DNA from: Ovis canadensis
Taxonomy: Eukaryota > Chordata > Mammalia > Artiodactyla > Bovidae
Length of the DNA: 64,000 nt
Direction: 5' to 3'
Assembly: GCF_042477335.2 (NCBI RefSeq)
Contig: NC_091245.1
Span: forward strand, 113,494,501 to 113,558,500
Shown here in pieces: positions 45,529-57,962 of this stretch. A program made the translations under genes and the position numbers. The notes below the pieces were generated by a model that was not told where the DNA came from, made no database searches, and worked only from the letters and a program-made list of their open reading frames with translations. How positions within the stretch are numbered: position 1 is the stretch's first letter; every line of letters starts with the position of its first letter.

Positions 45529-45959
45529 GGCGTCCGGAGTGGGGGTCGACGGAGCCGGCGCGCGGCGGCCGGCCGAGGCGCCTGGCTCCGCCGCCGCTCG
45601 CGCCGCGGACCCAGAGGGCCCTGGGCGGGCCGGCCCCTCCCCACCCGCGCCTGTCCTGGCCCGACGCTGGCCGGCGCGCGCCCACCGTGTCGTCGCAGCC
45701 CCGCTTGCCTTCTCGCGCCCCCTTCTCCCGGCGGAACGCCCGCGTTGGAGGCAAGAGGCGGCGCGCTGGGGAGGGTCCAGTGCCCCGGGGGTCCGGGTCC
45801 CTGTCGGGGTGGCGGGCTGCCGCTGTGACCGAGGCGGTTGGTCTGGTGCGCGGTTGGGTCGGGACCCGTGGTGGCCGGCGGCCCGTGCTGGGCAAGGGGA
45901 GGCGTGGGCAGGCAGCCCGAGAGCCCGAGGGCGGCCGGGCGGCAGGACGGTCGCCGCCG

Positions 45960-46031
45960 TCCTCGTTAGTATAGTGGTGAGTATCCCCGCCTGTCACGCG
46001 GGAGACCGGGGTTCGATTCCCCGACGGGGAG
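45960..46031 (+). tRNA. tRNA-Asp-GTC: tRNA-Asp (anticodon GTC), unit 6
   Basis: Identical to the unit 1 gene; T5 terminator at 46043-46047. Confidence 0.97.
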
Positions 46032-46772
46032 GCAACACACCCTTTTTGGTGGCCGCGGTCGCTCTCTGTCCTGCCGCCAGGCCCCGGAGGGCCCTTCGCC
46101 TCCTCCCGACGTCTTTGGGCGAGGCGCCAGGGCGCCGCCGACGGCGGTGCCCGGCCTAGCTCCCGGCGACCCCCTCTGCCCGTGCAGCGCTCCAGCCTGA
46201 GCCCTTTGTCGTCGGCGGGCGCACGGTCGCCACGGCGGAGCGAGGGCCTCCTTGGCGACCCCACGGCCTTGCCCGACCATAGCCGGATCTGGCGGCCGGC
46301 CGGCCGCCCGCCCACGCGCCGACCCCCAGTGGCTGCCTGAGTGGGCTCGTAGGCTCGCGACGGCCCCGCCGCGTGCAGGCAGGTGGGTCCCGTGTCCCCT
46401 TGTCGTCGTGGGAAGTGGCCTCGCCCAGCGCCCGGTGGAGTAGCGCTTTGGCCAGCTGGGTGCTGGAAGCTGCGCGCCCCGCGTTGCCCGCCGGGGGTGA
46501 GGGCGGGGAGGCGTTGGCGGGCCGCGGCGGGGAGCGAAGGGCCGGAGGGCCGCAAGGCCGCGGGGGCGCCGCCCTGGGGCGGTGGGGCCGGTGGATTCCC
46601 GGCGACCGCGTGGCGCTGGCGCGCTCGGGGCGCCGCGTGGCTGCTGGGAGCGCCGGCGGCGGCGGCGCAAGCCTCCGGCTGACGGGGCGTCGGGGCAGGG
46701 ATGCGGAGGCGGCGGCGAGAGTATGCTGGGGCGAGCCCGGGGCCGGCGTCTGGCGGCCGCCCGGGCTGTGGA

Positions 46773-46844
46773 GCGTTGGTGGTATAGTGGTGAGCATAGC
46801 TGCCTTCCAAGCAGTTGACCCGGGTTCGATTCCCGGCCAACGCA
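46773..46844 (+). tRNA. tRNA-Gly-TCC: tRNA-Gly (anticodon TCC), unit 6
   Basis: Identical to the unit 1 gene; T4 terminator at 46856-46859. Confidence 0.97.
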
Positions 46845-47122
46845 GCGGGCCGACCTTTTGCTGAGTTCCAGCGCTCTCCCGGCAGGGGCGTTCGGGGGAC
46901 AGAGAGGTGGGAGCAGGGAGCCAGCCCGCTGGCCGGCGGCTTTTGGCGTGTGTGCGAGAAGCCGGCGGCGCGCGCGGTGTTTTGAGGGTGCTGAAAGCAA
47001 GACGGCACGGCAGGGCAGGCGGCTGCACTTGCAAAGGCCGGGTGTGGGCAGCAAGGTGGCACGGGCGGGTGGCATGGAGGCGCGGGGCTCACCAGGAGCA
47101 GGCGAGGGCTGAACCCCGACGC

Positions 47123-47194
47123 TCCCTGGTGGTCTAGTGGTTAGGATTCGGCGCTCTCATCGCCGCGGCCCGGGTTCGATTCCCGGTCAGGGAA
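47123..47194 (+). tRNA. tRNA-Glu-CTC: tRNA-Glu (anticodon CTC), unit 6, loop variant T38
   Basis: T at 47160 (position 38), as in units 5 and 7; otherwise like unit 1. First TTTT at 47256-47259. Confidence 0.95.
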
Positions 47195-48047
47195 GCCTTT
47201 CTTCTTCCTCTCCGCCTGCCACCTGCCCACGTCCTCGCTGGACACCCTGCCACCCTTTTCTTAGCCTACGCTTGCTCAGCGCTGCGCCAGAGGCCCCCGG
47301 GACCCTGCCCATCCAGCCCCAGCACGATTCAGGCCACCTCCGCCGTCCCGCGGGGCAAAGGTTTTGGCCGCAGTGGCAACCTCGCGCCGCTTCCACCACG
47401 ACGCGCCTGAGGCCTCCCATCCACCAGCCCCCCCCCCCCCAACCCCACCCCCCGCCTCCCTCCCTCCTGAGGGGCTGCGGCTGCTGCCCCTGGTGGTGGC
47501 GGTGATGCTCCTGGGCTTGTGCTGGTTCTCCTGCTGTGGGTGGTGGTGAGGAGGTGGGCTTGGATAGGGCCGGCGGCGGTAGGGTGGGGGTAGGGCTGGG
47601 GGTAGGGGCGTGGGCTGTGGCGGTCGCCAGCTGGGGGCCAGCAGCGGCAGGGGCGGTGGCCACAGCCGAAGGTGAGCGAGGGGGATCTGCCTCTGGGAGT
47701 GGGGGCCGTGGCCACGGACCGCCTGCCTTGTCGTGTCTCTCATGCCAGCCACCTCTCTGGGCGGCTTGGCCAGTGCGCGCCAGGTCCCGGGCTGGCTGTG
47801 ACTCCCGTGTGCCGCTGGCGACTCCAAGAGGGTTCTGGTCTTGAGTGGGCTCTGGGAGGCGGACCACGGTGCCCGGGAGGCATGGGTAGCAGTTCAGTCG
47901 CCCGGGGGCAGCGATGCCTGCCAGGGAGGACAACCCGACCATCGTGCTGTTTCCCTTGCCTGACCACAGCTCTCAATCCTACTGGACTGAGGCAAGATTT
48001 ACCCAGGCCTCCCTCCCCCACTCGTAACCAAAGGTGGGCACTCGGGT

Positions 48048-48048
<1 letters not shown>

Positions 48049-48078
<30 letters not shown>
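48049..48078 (+). repeat. CA microsatellite, x15, unit 6
   Basis: Pure (CA)15. Confidence 0.97.
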
Positions 48079-48081
<3 letters not shown>

Positions 48082-49495
48082 CGCCCTCCAAACTGTCTAT
48101 CCAGGATCCACTCCATCCCTCTCCCCACCCTGTCACCGTCTTCCCCTAGGAACTCTGCGCGAGGGTGATCCTCCAGCACAGTCTCCTCTTGGCCCCGTCT
48201 CGGCTGGTCTATCCCCAAAGGGTTTCACGTCTGTTCAAGGACTGTGTCCTTCGGAGGGGAAGTGGACGGCAGACGAAAGGCACCAACGTGCGGCGAGGGC
48301 GGCACACTCGGGTGCGATGGCACAAAGGCGAGTGCCCTGTGGGAAAGGAGCCCCCGTGGCCCGACGTGTGCTTGCCGTCGCCAAAGGAGGTTTCCTCGAG
48401 GCCCCTGCCGGGGCTGTGGGCGTCAGAGTGCATGGGGGAGAGTATCGGAGGAAGGTGCTTGGGGCCATGGCTGGTGGGCGCCCCACGTGGATCAGGGACC
48501 CGGGCAGGGCGATCGCGAGCAGAGGGCGCGGCGGCGAGCAGGGAGCTGGGAGGCAGGCCCCGGGGTGCTTGGTCGGGGCGTCTGCATGGACGGCCGGCGG
48601 GAAGGGGCGGCGTGGGGCTCTCGGGGACCTGGCCGAAAGATCGGCAGGCCACTCGAGCAGGGCCTCTACAGAAGCATGGGCGCGGCGGCGAAGCCGTGCC
48701 AGGCACATGTGAGAGGCTGGGACGGATCTGCGGTAGGTAGGGGTGGGCGTGGGGGTTGGGCTGGGGCTGCGGAGCCAGAGGGAGGCCCGCACTGGTGAAC
48801 GCCAGGGCAGGGCAGGCCAGGGCAGGACGTGTGAGGGATAGCCCGAGCTCCAGGGGGATGTTGGGTGGGGAGGTGGGGCCGAGCCTGGAGTCTGGCGGGA
48901 AAGGCAGAGGGCAGGCCGTGACAGTGACGGGGCTGTGGCGTGAGGAAGATGGCGGGTGAGCACTCCATTTGGGTCGGGTGGCGGGTGAGCGGGGGCGAGC
49001 CACACTGGTGCTCGGTGCCACAGGCTGCTCAGGCTCGGCGGCGGGCTGTGGCTCTGGGCGGAGGCTAGGACGCAGGCAAGCGAAGGACAGAAACGGAGCG
49101 CCAGCGCCAGCTGGGGGCCAGACCCGGTCCGAGATGGGTGGGCCCACCGTACCGCCCCAGAGACCAAAGTCACCACCCATCGGGAGGGAGTGTCCAGTGT
49201 CGGGGGTGACACTGCTGGGGCCTCAGGGTGGGATGGGGCGGGGGTGGCTGGCAGCGCAGGTGGCTGTGATTTCATGAGGGCCAAGGAGAGCTCCCATGTG
49301 ACCGGGCACAGTCAGCCCTCCAGGGTACACGCCCGCAGAGGGCAAACCTCGGGGAGGTCTGAGGGTCCGGACACCGCCACCGCCTCGGCAGCACCGCCTG
49401 CCAGGGCCCGTACACGGAGCAAACCCCAGCGCCCAGCCACACACGGCGGGCCCAAGAAGGGGTGGCATCGATGCAGCATGGCGCCATCACTCAGG

Positions 49496-49936
49496 CACCA
49501 GAAACACGTCAAGAATTGCCAGTTGTCACAAGCAATGATGCAGCTGGAGACTCTTACACTCGGCAGAGAATGTCAGACCGCGTTGGACCGAGGCATGTGG
49601 AGCATGGAAAATAATACAAAACGAAGCTATTTGCCAGGAGAAACCGACTCACGCAGAAACCCACCTTAGGGTAACGCAAGCGGAAAGGCAGCGCTGGAGG
49701 GATGACTGGGGAGCTGCAACGCACAGATACGCAGGACCCTGTCTAAAGGGAGAAGCGCCAAGGTTATCCAGTTCAACACAGGGAATCAGCGTCAGTGCCC
49801 TGGAGTAACCTCAAGTGGAAGAGAATCTGAAACCATATATGACACTCGAGATCTGCACAAGCAAAACAGGATCACACTGCGGTCCACCGGAAACCAGCAC
49901 AATATTGGGAATCCACTGTACTTCCGCAACAACCGT
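49496..49936 (+). mobile_element. L1 3'-end fragment A, unit 6
   Basis: Copy of fragment A, matching unit 5 at the distinguishing sites I compared. Confidence 0.75.
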
Positions 49937-49995
49937 GACTACGACGTCGGAGTAAGCTTTCAAAAGAAAACTAACTCAGCAGGCAATGAAGTCAG

Positions 49996-50650
49996 CGGAA
50001 AACAGGTGAGCTATGCCAACCCCACCCTGGGTACATATCCACGAAAGGCGCAGCTCTTCATTCGGAAAGACACATGCAACCCCCACAGTCACAGCAGCAC
50101 CGTTTGCCATAGCCGAGACGTGGAGAAAACCCTAGTGCCCATCCCCAAAGGCTCAGCCACCAAGATGCAGTATCAGAGAAAGGGAGAGAATGGGATGTCA
50201 CCGAGCCGTCCACAAGAGGCAGATAGTGTCACTGGCAGCAACGGCGGCTGGAGCTGCAGAATATTACCCTTGGTGAGGGAAGTCAAACAGACAAGGTCAC
50301 GGATGGGTGGACTCTAAAGTGTTGTACAAATGAATCCCTGGGCCAACCAGCCACAGACTCTCAGACACAGGAAAGCCGCTTGGGGCTTCCCAAGGGCGCA
50401 GTCAGGGACCGAGGGATGAATGAGGAGCCGGGCTCAACGGATCAACCGTACCAGTACTGCGTAGGAAGGGGAGGAGGAACAAGGACACGCGGGATACCGC
50501 AGGGAATGAGATCCCATATGCTGTCATCACCCGCAATGGAAACGAGCTGAACACATGAGCCCCCCCTCCCACCCACCCACAGACAGGACTGAACCCCAAC
50601 GCTGTACAGCGGAAACGCACACCAGGTTGTAGATCAACTACGCTTCCAGG
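49996..50650 (+). mobile_element. L1 3'-end fragment B, unit 6
   Basis: Copy of fragment B with the T-interrupted C run near 50566. Confidence 0.8.
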
Positions 50651-50710
50651 ACAAGTGCTACTCCGTCGAAGTCAGTCAGTCGAGGATCAGTCCAGCAATA
50701 GGAAAAAGAA

Positions 50711-51330
50711 GAGCTTCCATTATGATCCAGGAAAGCCAACCCTGGGCACGCGTCGGGAAAAGACGACAAATACCCCTAATGGGGAGAGATGCAGGCATCC
50801 CCCAGGGTCACCGCAGCCCTCTGTGCCGGAGCCGAGACCCGCGGGAAACGCCCAAGTGCCCGTCGGCACGTGGCCGGCACAAGAAGGTGAGGGATATCTG
50901 TACCGTGGAATATGACGCAGCCCTCAAGAAGGAGCCGCCATCGCCATGGGCCGCAAGGTCAGACGGACCCACAGAAGGGTCCGCTCAGTGAAGTGAGTCG
51001 CTTGGATCGGGAGAAAGCTCTGTGGACTCTTAACGACGAATACAGACGAATCTATGCGCAAAGGGGAAAGCGACCTGGAGACCCCGAAAACGTACATAGG
51101 GCTACCCAAGGGGAAAGGCAGGGAGGGACGAAGTTGAAGTCGGATCAAGAGATAGGAAAGACTGTGCTTACAGTAGAAGAGCAACAGAGCTTTCCTCTGT
51201 AGCAGGAGAAGTGTATCTGTATCTCGCCTTCACCTACACTGGAAGACCACCTGGCAAAGAACAGGGGACTGAATCACTTTGCCGGGCACCTGAGACTCAC
51301 CCAGGAATGTGAATCCGTTCTACTTGTGTT
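50711..51330 (+). mobile_element. L1 3'-end fragment C, across unit 6/7 junction
   Basis: Copy of fragment C, as at the other junctions. Confidence 0.8.
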
Positions 51331-52221
51331 CGAAGAAGCAGAAAAAGGAGCAGGCCGTGGCTTGAAGCGGGGGGTGGGGGGAGGCAGGCCAGTGGGACAG
51401 ATGCAAAGGCAGGTTCCTTGGCAAGAGTGGGATTTGGAACGGCTCAGGGAGGAACGGGGCGTGGGGGGCGGGGTGTGTGGAGATGGGGGAGGCGGGGAGC
51501 TGGGGGTGGGATGGGTGCATGTGGGGGAGTAGGGGGACGGTGAGGCTGCAGGCTGAGGTGGGGGTGCTCTTGGGGCAGGGCTGATGCTGAGGTGAGGCGC
51601 GCAAGAGGGTTTCAGGGGGAAGGGGTGGTGTTTGAGGCGGTGAGGGCGTTGCTGTTGGAAACCTGTTTCTGCCGAGGCCAGGCCCGAGGGCGAGGGCCGG
51701 CAGCTGGTGGACTTCTTTGGAACTCGTCCTGCAAGACGTGGTCCAGGGACCCTGCAGGCAAAAGGGAGGTATGCTTGCCAGATGTGGCAGCTCCCTTGCT
51801 CCTGGCTGTGCAAACGTAGTGTGATTGATTTCTCTCGGAGTGTGGGGAGAGTGAGGCAGGGAGCTTGGAGACGGACGTTGTGAAAGATGAAGTGTGGTGC
51901 GGGCGGCTGCCAGCGGTGGGGTATTCCTGCCAGTGCAGTCCCCGAGCCCTCGGCTGGGTCCGGGTGAGGACACGAGCAAACACAAGAAAGGTGCCTGGAC
52001 GCACGGGCGGCTGAGCCCGCAGGGTTTGGGGCCACGAAGGCTTGGCAGCAGGGCCTTTTGTGGGTGAGGTGGGGAGGGGTCCTGGGCGTCTGTGTGGGAG
52101 AGGCAGCGGGCGGCAGGTAGCCAGCCAGCGTTTGCAGGAGCGCTGCCTCGAGCGCGTTTCAGCGGGCAGACCTAGTTGGGCTCTGGGGCCGCACCGTGGG
52201 ACCAAAAGGGGACGCTGGGGC

Positions 52222-52292
52222 TGCATGGGCCGGGAATCGAACCCGGGCCTCCCGCGTGGCAGGCGAGAATTCTACCACTGAACCACCCATGC
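52222..52292 (-). tRNA. tRNA-Gly-GCC: tRNA-Gly (anticodon GCC), unit 7
   Basis: Identical to the unit 1 gene; T4 terminator at 52204-52207. Confidence 0.97.
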
Positions 52293-53785
52293 ACCGGTGG
52301 CCAGCGCCGCCCGTCGCTGCCCCTCAGGCGCTGGCCGCCACCCGCCCGCCGCTGCTCACTGCTCGCCCGTGGGCATCTCTCTGCCCCGTTGCAGCGGGAG
52401 ACGACGGGCGGGCGACCTGTAAGACAGGATCCGGGCACGTGCAGGACCCCGGGGCGCGCCGCTCTCGGAGGGAGCCCGGCGCGACGGGACGCGGGCCCAC
52501 GCGGCCCGTCCCGCGCCTTCTGCGCCGACCACGGCCGCCGCGACCCTGTCGGTGTCGCGTGAGGGCGCCGGGAGCCGACGCCGTCTGCCCGGCGCCGGGA
52601 TCCCTGTCAGGTGCAGGCGCTGCGTGGTCGCTGCGGCCGCGCGCAGACGTGCCTCTCAGCGACCGCCGGGTCCCGACCCAAAGTCCCTCTGGCGGGCTGG
52701 CTTTCCGGCCGTGCCGGGGTGGGGCGTGCGAGAGCGGGCGGGGGAAGGGACGCCGGGCTCGGTCTGTGCGGGAAGCGCGAGCGCGGGAGGGCGACGCCTC
52801 CGAGCGCCTCCGCCACCGCCCCCTACCCGCCCTCCCCCCGCCATCCCATCCTTAGACCCGCGCTCAGGCCCAGGGACCCAAAGGCGTGTGAGCCTGGCTC
52901 CTGCGCTCTGGCCGACCGCGCTCCCGGGGTCCGGCTCTGACGGGGTGGTGGTGGTGAGCAGGGGCCCTTTGGCAGCGCGGCTCCTGGCTCGGGGACTGCG
53001 GGCTGAGAGGCAGGGAGCGCGCCAGGGCGGGCTTGGCTCCGGCCGGGGCAGCGGCTTCCCACGGGAACGGGCGCCGTGGCGCCGAGGTCGGGGGCGCGGG
53101 CCGGGCGCCGGGGGGTGGGCTGGACGGGCACGCAGGGCTTCCGCTCCCTCCCCAGCGGAGCACCCTTCCCGGGACGGACTCGTGCAAGGAAGGCCGGTGT
53201 GCGCTGGCCAGCAGGAAGGCTGGATGGCACGCGTCCAGGGCGGGCGGCAGGCAGGTTGCGGCCCGGCCAAGAACGCACGGCGGAGAAGGGTCGAGGGCAC
53301 GCGGCAGCCCCTTGGCGGGCAAGGCGGGGGCTCGGCCGCCTCGCTGTGGCTGGGGAGCGCAGGCGGGCCGGCGGGGCGGGCGCGGAGGACGGGGTGCCGG
53401 CCTGGCGGGAGAGCTGGCGGGGGCAGCCGTGGAAGCAAGGCTGCGAGGGCGAGTAGGCCGTTCCCCGGGCAGAAGTCGGAGCGCCGGCGAAGGGAGGAGG
53501 GCTTGCCACCCGCCGCGGGGCTGCGTGCTTCGGCGCGGCCGGGGGCGGGGCGCGGCGGGGCTGTGGGAGTGGAAGTGGGAGGGTGGGCGAGTGTGGGCCA
53601 GGGGGAGGCAGGGAGGCAGGAAAAGCAGCAGCTGCAGCTGCAGCCAGCTGGCGAGGAAAGATGCGCTGAGAAGGACTGAAGGTGCCTTCTGTGGGGGTGC
53701 AGGTGGCGGCGGGAGGGCGTGTGTGGAGAAAGGCAGTGGCGCGCGGAGGACGGGTGCGTTTGTCCGGCGGGCCAAAAGGCTGGCT

Positions 53786-53868
53786 TGTCAGGAGTGGGAT
53801 TCGAACCCACGCCTCCAGGGGAGACTGCGACCTGAACGCAGCGCCTTAGACCGCTCGGCCATCCTGAC
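53786..53868 (-). tRNA. tRNA-Leu-CAG: tRNA-Leu (anticodon CAG), unit 7
   Basis: Identical to the unit 1 gene and unlike its neighbours in units 5 and 6; T4 terminator at 53774-53777. Confidence 0.97.
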
Positions 53869-53964
53869 GGCGGGCCTGGCTGGGCGCGTGGCCGCTCGCC
53901 TGGCTGGGACCCGACGCGGCGCGAGCACCGGCGCCCTTGGCGGGCCGCGGGCGGCGCCACGCCA

Positions 53965-53992
53965 GGCAGGCAGGCAGGCAGGCAGGCGGGCG
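53965..53992 (+). repeat. GGCA microsatellite, x5, unit 7
   Basis: Five GGCA then two GGCG. Confidence 0.95.
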
Positions 53993-54423
53993 GGCGTCCG
54001 GAGTGGGGGTCGACGGAGCCGGCGCGCGGCGGCCGGCCGAGGCGCCGGGCTCCGCCGCCGCTCGCGCCGCGGACCCAGAGGGCCCTGGGCGGGCCGGCCC
54101 CTCCCCACCCGCGCCTGTCCTGGCCCGACGCCGGCCGGCGCGCGCCCACCGTGTCGTCGCAGCCCCGCTTGCCTTCTCGCGCCCCCTTCTCCCGGCGGAA
54201 CGCCCGCGTTGGAGGCAAGAGGCGGCGCGCTGGGGAGGGTCCAGTGCCCCGGGGGTCCGGGTCCCTGTCGGGGTGGCGGGCTGCCGCTGTGACCGAGGCG
54301 GTTGGTCTGGTGCGCGGTTGGGTCGGGACCCGTGGTGGCCGGCGGCCCGTGCTGGGCAAGGGGAGGCGTGGGCAGGCAGCCCGAGAGCCCGAGGGCGGCC
54401 GGGCGGCAGGACGGTCGCCGCCG

Positions 54424-54495
54424 TCCTCGTTAGTATAGTGGTGAGTATCCCCGCCTGTCACGCGGGAGACCGGGGTTCGATTCCCCGACGGGGAG
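54424..54495 (+). tRNA. tRNA-Asp-GTC: tRNA-Asp (anticodon GTC), unit 7
   Basis: Identical to the unit 1 gene; T5 terminator at 54507-54511. Confidence 0.97.
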
Positions 54496-55236
54496 GCAAC
54501 ACACCCTTTTTGGTGGCCGCGGTCGCTCTCTGTCCTGCCGCCAGGCCCCGGAGGGCCCTTCGCCTCCTCCCGACGTCTTTGGGCGAGGCGCCAGGGCGCC
54601 GCCGACGGCGGTGCCCGGCCTAGCTCCCGGCGACCCCCTCTGCCCGTGCAGCGCTCCAGCCTGAGCCCTTTGTCGTCGGCGGGCGCACGGTCGCCACGGC
54701 GGAGCGAGGGCCTCCTTGGCGACCCCACGGCCTTGCCCGACCATAGCCGGATCTGGCGGCCGGCCGGCCGCCCGCCCACGCGCCGACCCCCAGTGGCTGC
54801 CTGAGTGGGCTCGTAGGCTCGCGACGGCCCCGCCGCGTGCAGGCAGGTGGGTCCCGTGTCCCCTTGTCGTCGTGGGAAGTGGCCTCGCCCAGCGCCCGGT
54901 GGAGTAGCGCTTTGGCCAGCTGGGTGCTGGAAGCTGCGCGCCCCGCGTTGCCCGCCGGGGGTGAGGGCGGGGAGGCGTTGGCGGGCCGCGGCGGGGAGCG
55001 AAGGGCCGGAGGGCCGCAAGGCCGCGGGGGCGCCGCCCTGGGGCGGTGGGGCCGGTGGATTCCCGGCGACGGCGTGGCGCTGGCGCGCTCGGGGCGCCGC
55101 GTGGCTGCTGGGAGCGCCGGCGGCGGCGGCGCAAGCCTCCGGCTGACGGGGCGTCGGGGCAGGGATGCGGAGGCGGCGGCGAGAGTATGCTGGGGCGAGC
55201 CCGGGGCCGGCGTCTGGCGGCCGCCCGGGCTGTGGA

Positions 55237-55308
55237 GCGTTGGTGGTATAGTGGTGAGCATAGCTGCCTTCCAAGCAGTTGACCCGGGTTCGATTCCCGG
55301 CCAACGCA
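55237..55308 (+). tRNA. tRNA-Gly-TCC: tRNA-Gly (anticodon TCC), unit 7
   Basis: Identical to the unit 1 gene; T4 terminator at 55320-55323. Confidence 0.97.
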
Positions 55309-55586
55309 GCGGGCCGACCTTTTGCTGAGTTCCAGCGCTCTCCCGGCAGGGGCGTTCGGGGGACAGAGAGGTGGGAGCAGGGAGCCAGCCCGCTGGCCGG
55401 CGGCTTTTGGCGTGTGTGCGAGAAGCCGGCGGCGCGCGCGGTGTTTTGAGGGTGCTGAAAGCAAGACGGCACGGCAGGGCAGGCGGCTGCACTTGCAAAG
55501 GCCGGGTGTGGGCAGCAAGGTGGCACGGGCAGGTGGCATGGAGGCGCGGGGCTCACCAGGAGCAGGCGAGGGCTGAACCCCGACGC

Positions 55587-55658
55587 TCCCTGGTGGTCTC
55601 GTGGTTAGGATTCGGCGCTCTCATCGCCGCGGCCCGGGTTCGATTCCCGGTCAGGGAA
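55587..55658 (+). tRNA. tRNA-Glu-CTC: tRNA-Glu (anticodon CTC), unit 7, A14 lost (likely impaired)
   Basis: Two differences from unit 1. At 55600, position 14 is C instead of A; A14 is nearly invariant because it forms the reverse-Hoogsteen pair with T8 that holds the tRNA core, and the same base lies inside the A box (TGGTCTCGTGG instead of TGGTCTAGTGG). At 55624, position 38 is T, shared with units 5 and 6. Acceptor, anticodon and B box are intact. The gene is probably a weak or decaying copy, but a sequencing error cannot be excluded. First TTTT at 55720-55723. Confidence 0.9.
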
Positions 55659-56514
55659 GCCTTTCTTCTTCCTCTCCGCCTGCCACCTGCCCACGTCCTC
55701 GCTGGACACCCTGCCACCCTTTTCTTAGCCTACGCTTGCTCAGCGCTGCGCCAGAGGCCCCCGGGACCCTGCCCGTCCAGCCCCAGCACGATTCAGGCCA
55801 CCTCCGCCGTCCCGCGGGGCAAAGGTTTTGGCCGCAGTGGCAACCTCGCGCCGCTTCCACCACGACGCGCCTGAGGCCTCCCATCCACCAGCCCCCCCCC
55901 CCCCCCCAACCCCACCCCCCGCCTCCCTCCCTCCTGAGGGGCTGCGGCTGCTGCCCCTGGTGGTGGCGGTGATGCTCCTGGGCTTGTGCTGGTTCTCCTG
56001 CTGTGGGTGGTGGTGAGGAGGTGGGCTTGGATAGGGCCGGCGGCGGTAGGGTGGGGGTAGGGCTGGGGGTAGGGGCGTGGGCTGTGGCGGTCGCCAGCTG
56101 GGGGCCAGCAGCGGCAGGGGCGGTGGCCACAGCCGAAGGTGAGCGAGGGGGATCTGCCTCTGGGAGTGGGGGCCGTGGCCACGGACCGCCTGCCTTGTCG
56201 TGTCTCTCATGCCAGCCACCTCTCTGGGCGGCTTGGCCAGTGCGCGCCAGGTCCCGGGCTGGCTGTGACTCCCGTGTGCCGCTGGCGACTCCAAGAGGGT
56301 TCTGGTCTTGAGTGGGCTCTGGGAGGCGGACCACGGTGCCCGGGAGGCATGGGTAGCAGTTCAGTCGCCCGGGGGCAGCGATGCCTGCCAGGGAGGACAA
56401 CCCGACCATCGTGCTGTTTCCCTTGCCTGACCACAGCTCTCAATCCTACTGGACTGAGGCAAGATTTACCCAGGCCTCCCTCCCCCACTCGTAACCAAAG
56501 GTGGGCACTCGGGT

Positions 56515-56515
<1 letters not shown>

Positions 56516-56545
<30 letters not shown>
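56516..56545 (+). repeat. CA microsatellite, x15, unit 7
   Basis: Pure (CA)15. Confidence 0.97.
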
Positions 56546-56548
<3 letters not shown>

Positions 56549-57962
56549 CGCCCTCCAAACTGTCTATCCAGGATCCACTCCATCCCTCTCCCCACCCTGT
56601 CACCGTCTTCCCCTAGGAACTCTGCGCGAGGGTGATCCTCCAGCACAGTCTCCTCTTGGCCCCGTCTCGGCTGGTCTATCCCCAAAGGGTTTCACGTCTG
56701 TTCAAGGACTGTGTCCTTCGGAGGGGAAGTGGACGGCAGACGAAAGGCACCAACGTGCGGCGAGGGCGGCACACTCGGGTGCGATGGCACAAAGGCGAGT
56801 GCCCTGTGGGAAAGGAGCCCCCGTGGCCCGACGTGTGCTTGCCGTCGCCAAAGGAGGTTTCCTCGAGGCCCCTGCCGGGGCTGTGGGCGTCAGAGTGCAT
56901 GGGGGAGAGTATCGGAGGAAGGTGCTTGGGGCCATGGCTGGTGGGCGCCCCACGTGGATCAGGGACCCGGGCAGGGCGATCGCGAGCAGAGGGCGCGGCG
57001 GCGAGCAGGGAGCTGGGAGGCAGGCCCCGGGGTGCTTGGTCGGGGCGTCTGCATGGACGGCCGGCGGGAAGGGGCGGCGTGGGGCTCTCGGGGACCTGGC
57101 CGAAAGATCGGCAGGCCACTCGAGCAGGGCCTCTACAGAAGCATGGGCGCGGCGGCGAAGCCGTGCCAGGCACATGTGAGAGGCTGGGACGGATCTGCGG
57201 TAGGTAGGGGTGGGCGTGGGGGTTGGGCTGGGGCTGCGGAGCCAGAGGGAGGCCCGCACTGGTGAACGCCAGGGCAGGGCAGGCCAGGGCAGGACGTGTG
57301 AGGGATAGCCCGAGCTCCAGGGGGATGTTGGGTGGGGAGGTGGGGCCGAGCCTGGAGTCTGGCGGGAAAGGCAGAGGGCAGGCCGTGACAGTGACGGGGC
57401 TGTGGCGTGAGGAAGATGGCGGGTGAGCACTCCATTTGGGTCGGGTGGCGGGTGAGCGGGGGCGAGCCACACTGGTGCTCGGTGCCACAGGCTGCTCAGG
57501 CTCGGCGGCGGGCTGTGGCTCTGGGCGGAGGCTAGGACGCAGGCAAGCGAAGGACAGAAACGGAGCGCCAGCGCCAGCTGGGGGCCAGACCCGGTCCGAG
57601 ATGGGTGGGCCCACCGTACCGCCCCAGAGACCAAAGTCACCACCCATCGGGAGGGAGTGTCCAGTGTCGGGGGTGACACTGCTGGGGCCTCAGGGTGGGA
57701 TGGGGCGGGGGTGGCTGGCAGCGCAGGTGGCTGTGATTTCATGAGGGCCAAGGAGAGCTCCCATGTGACCGGGCACAGTCAGCCCTCCAGGGTACACGCC
57801 CGCAGAGGGCAAACCTCGGGGAGGTCTGAGGGTCCGGACACCGCCACCGCCTCGGCAGCACCGCCTGCCAGGGCCCGTACACGGAGCAAACCCCAGCGCC
57901 CAGCCACACACGGCGGGCCCAAGAAGGGGTGGCATCGATGCAGCATGGCGCCATCACTCAGG

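Larger units (their letters stand above)
42391..50854 (+). repeat. tRNA array repeat unit 6 (8464 bp)
   Basis: Complete unit, same length and tract sizes as unit 5 (GGCA x5, poly-C 13, CA x15). It differs from unit 5 by scattered substitutions, for example the A to C at 42902 in the G-rich spacer, so it is a separate copy and not an exact assembly duplicate. Confidence 0.97.

Noticed and set aside
33927-50854. Units 5 and 6 as an assembly duplication
   Set aside because: They have equal length but differ at several bases (for example 42902 in unit 6, 36498 in unit 5), so they are distinct copies unless reads show otherwise.
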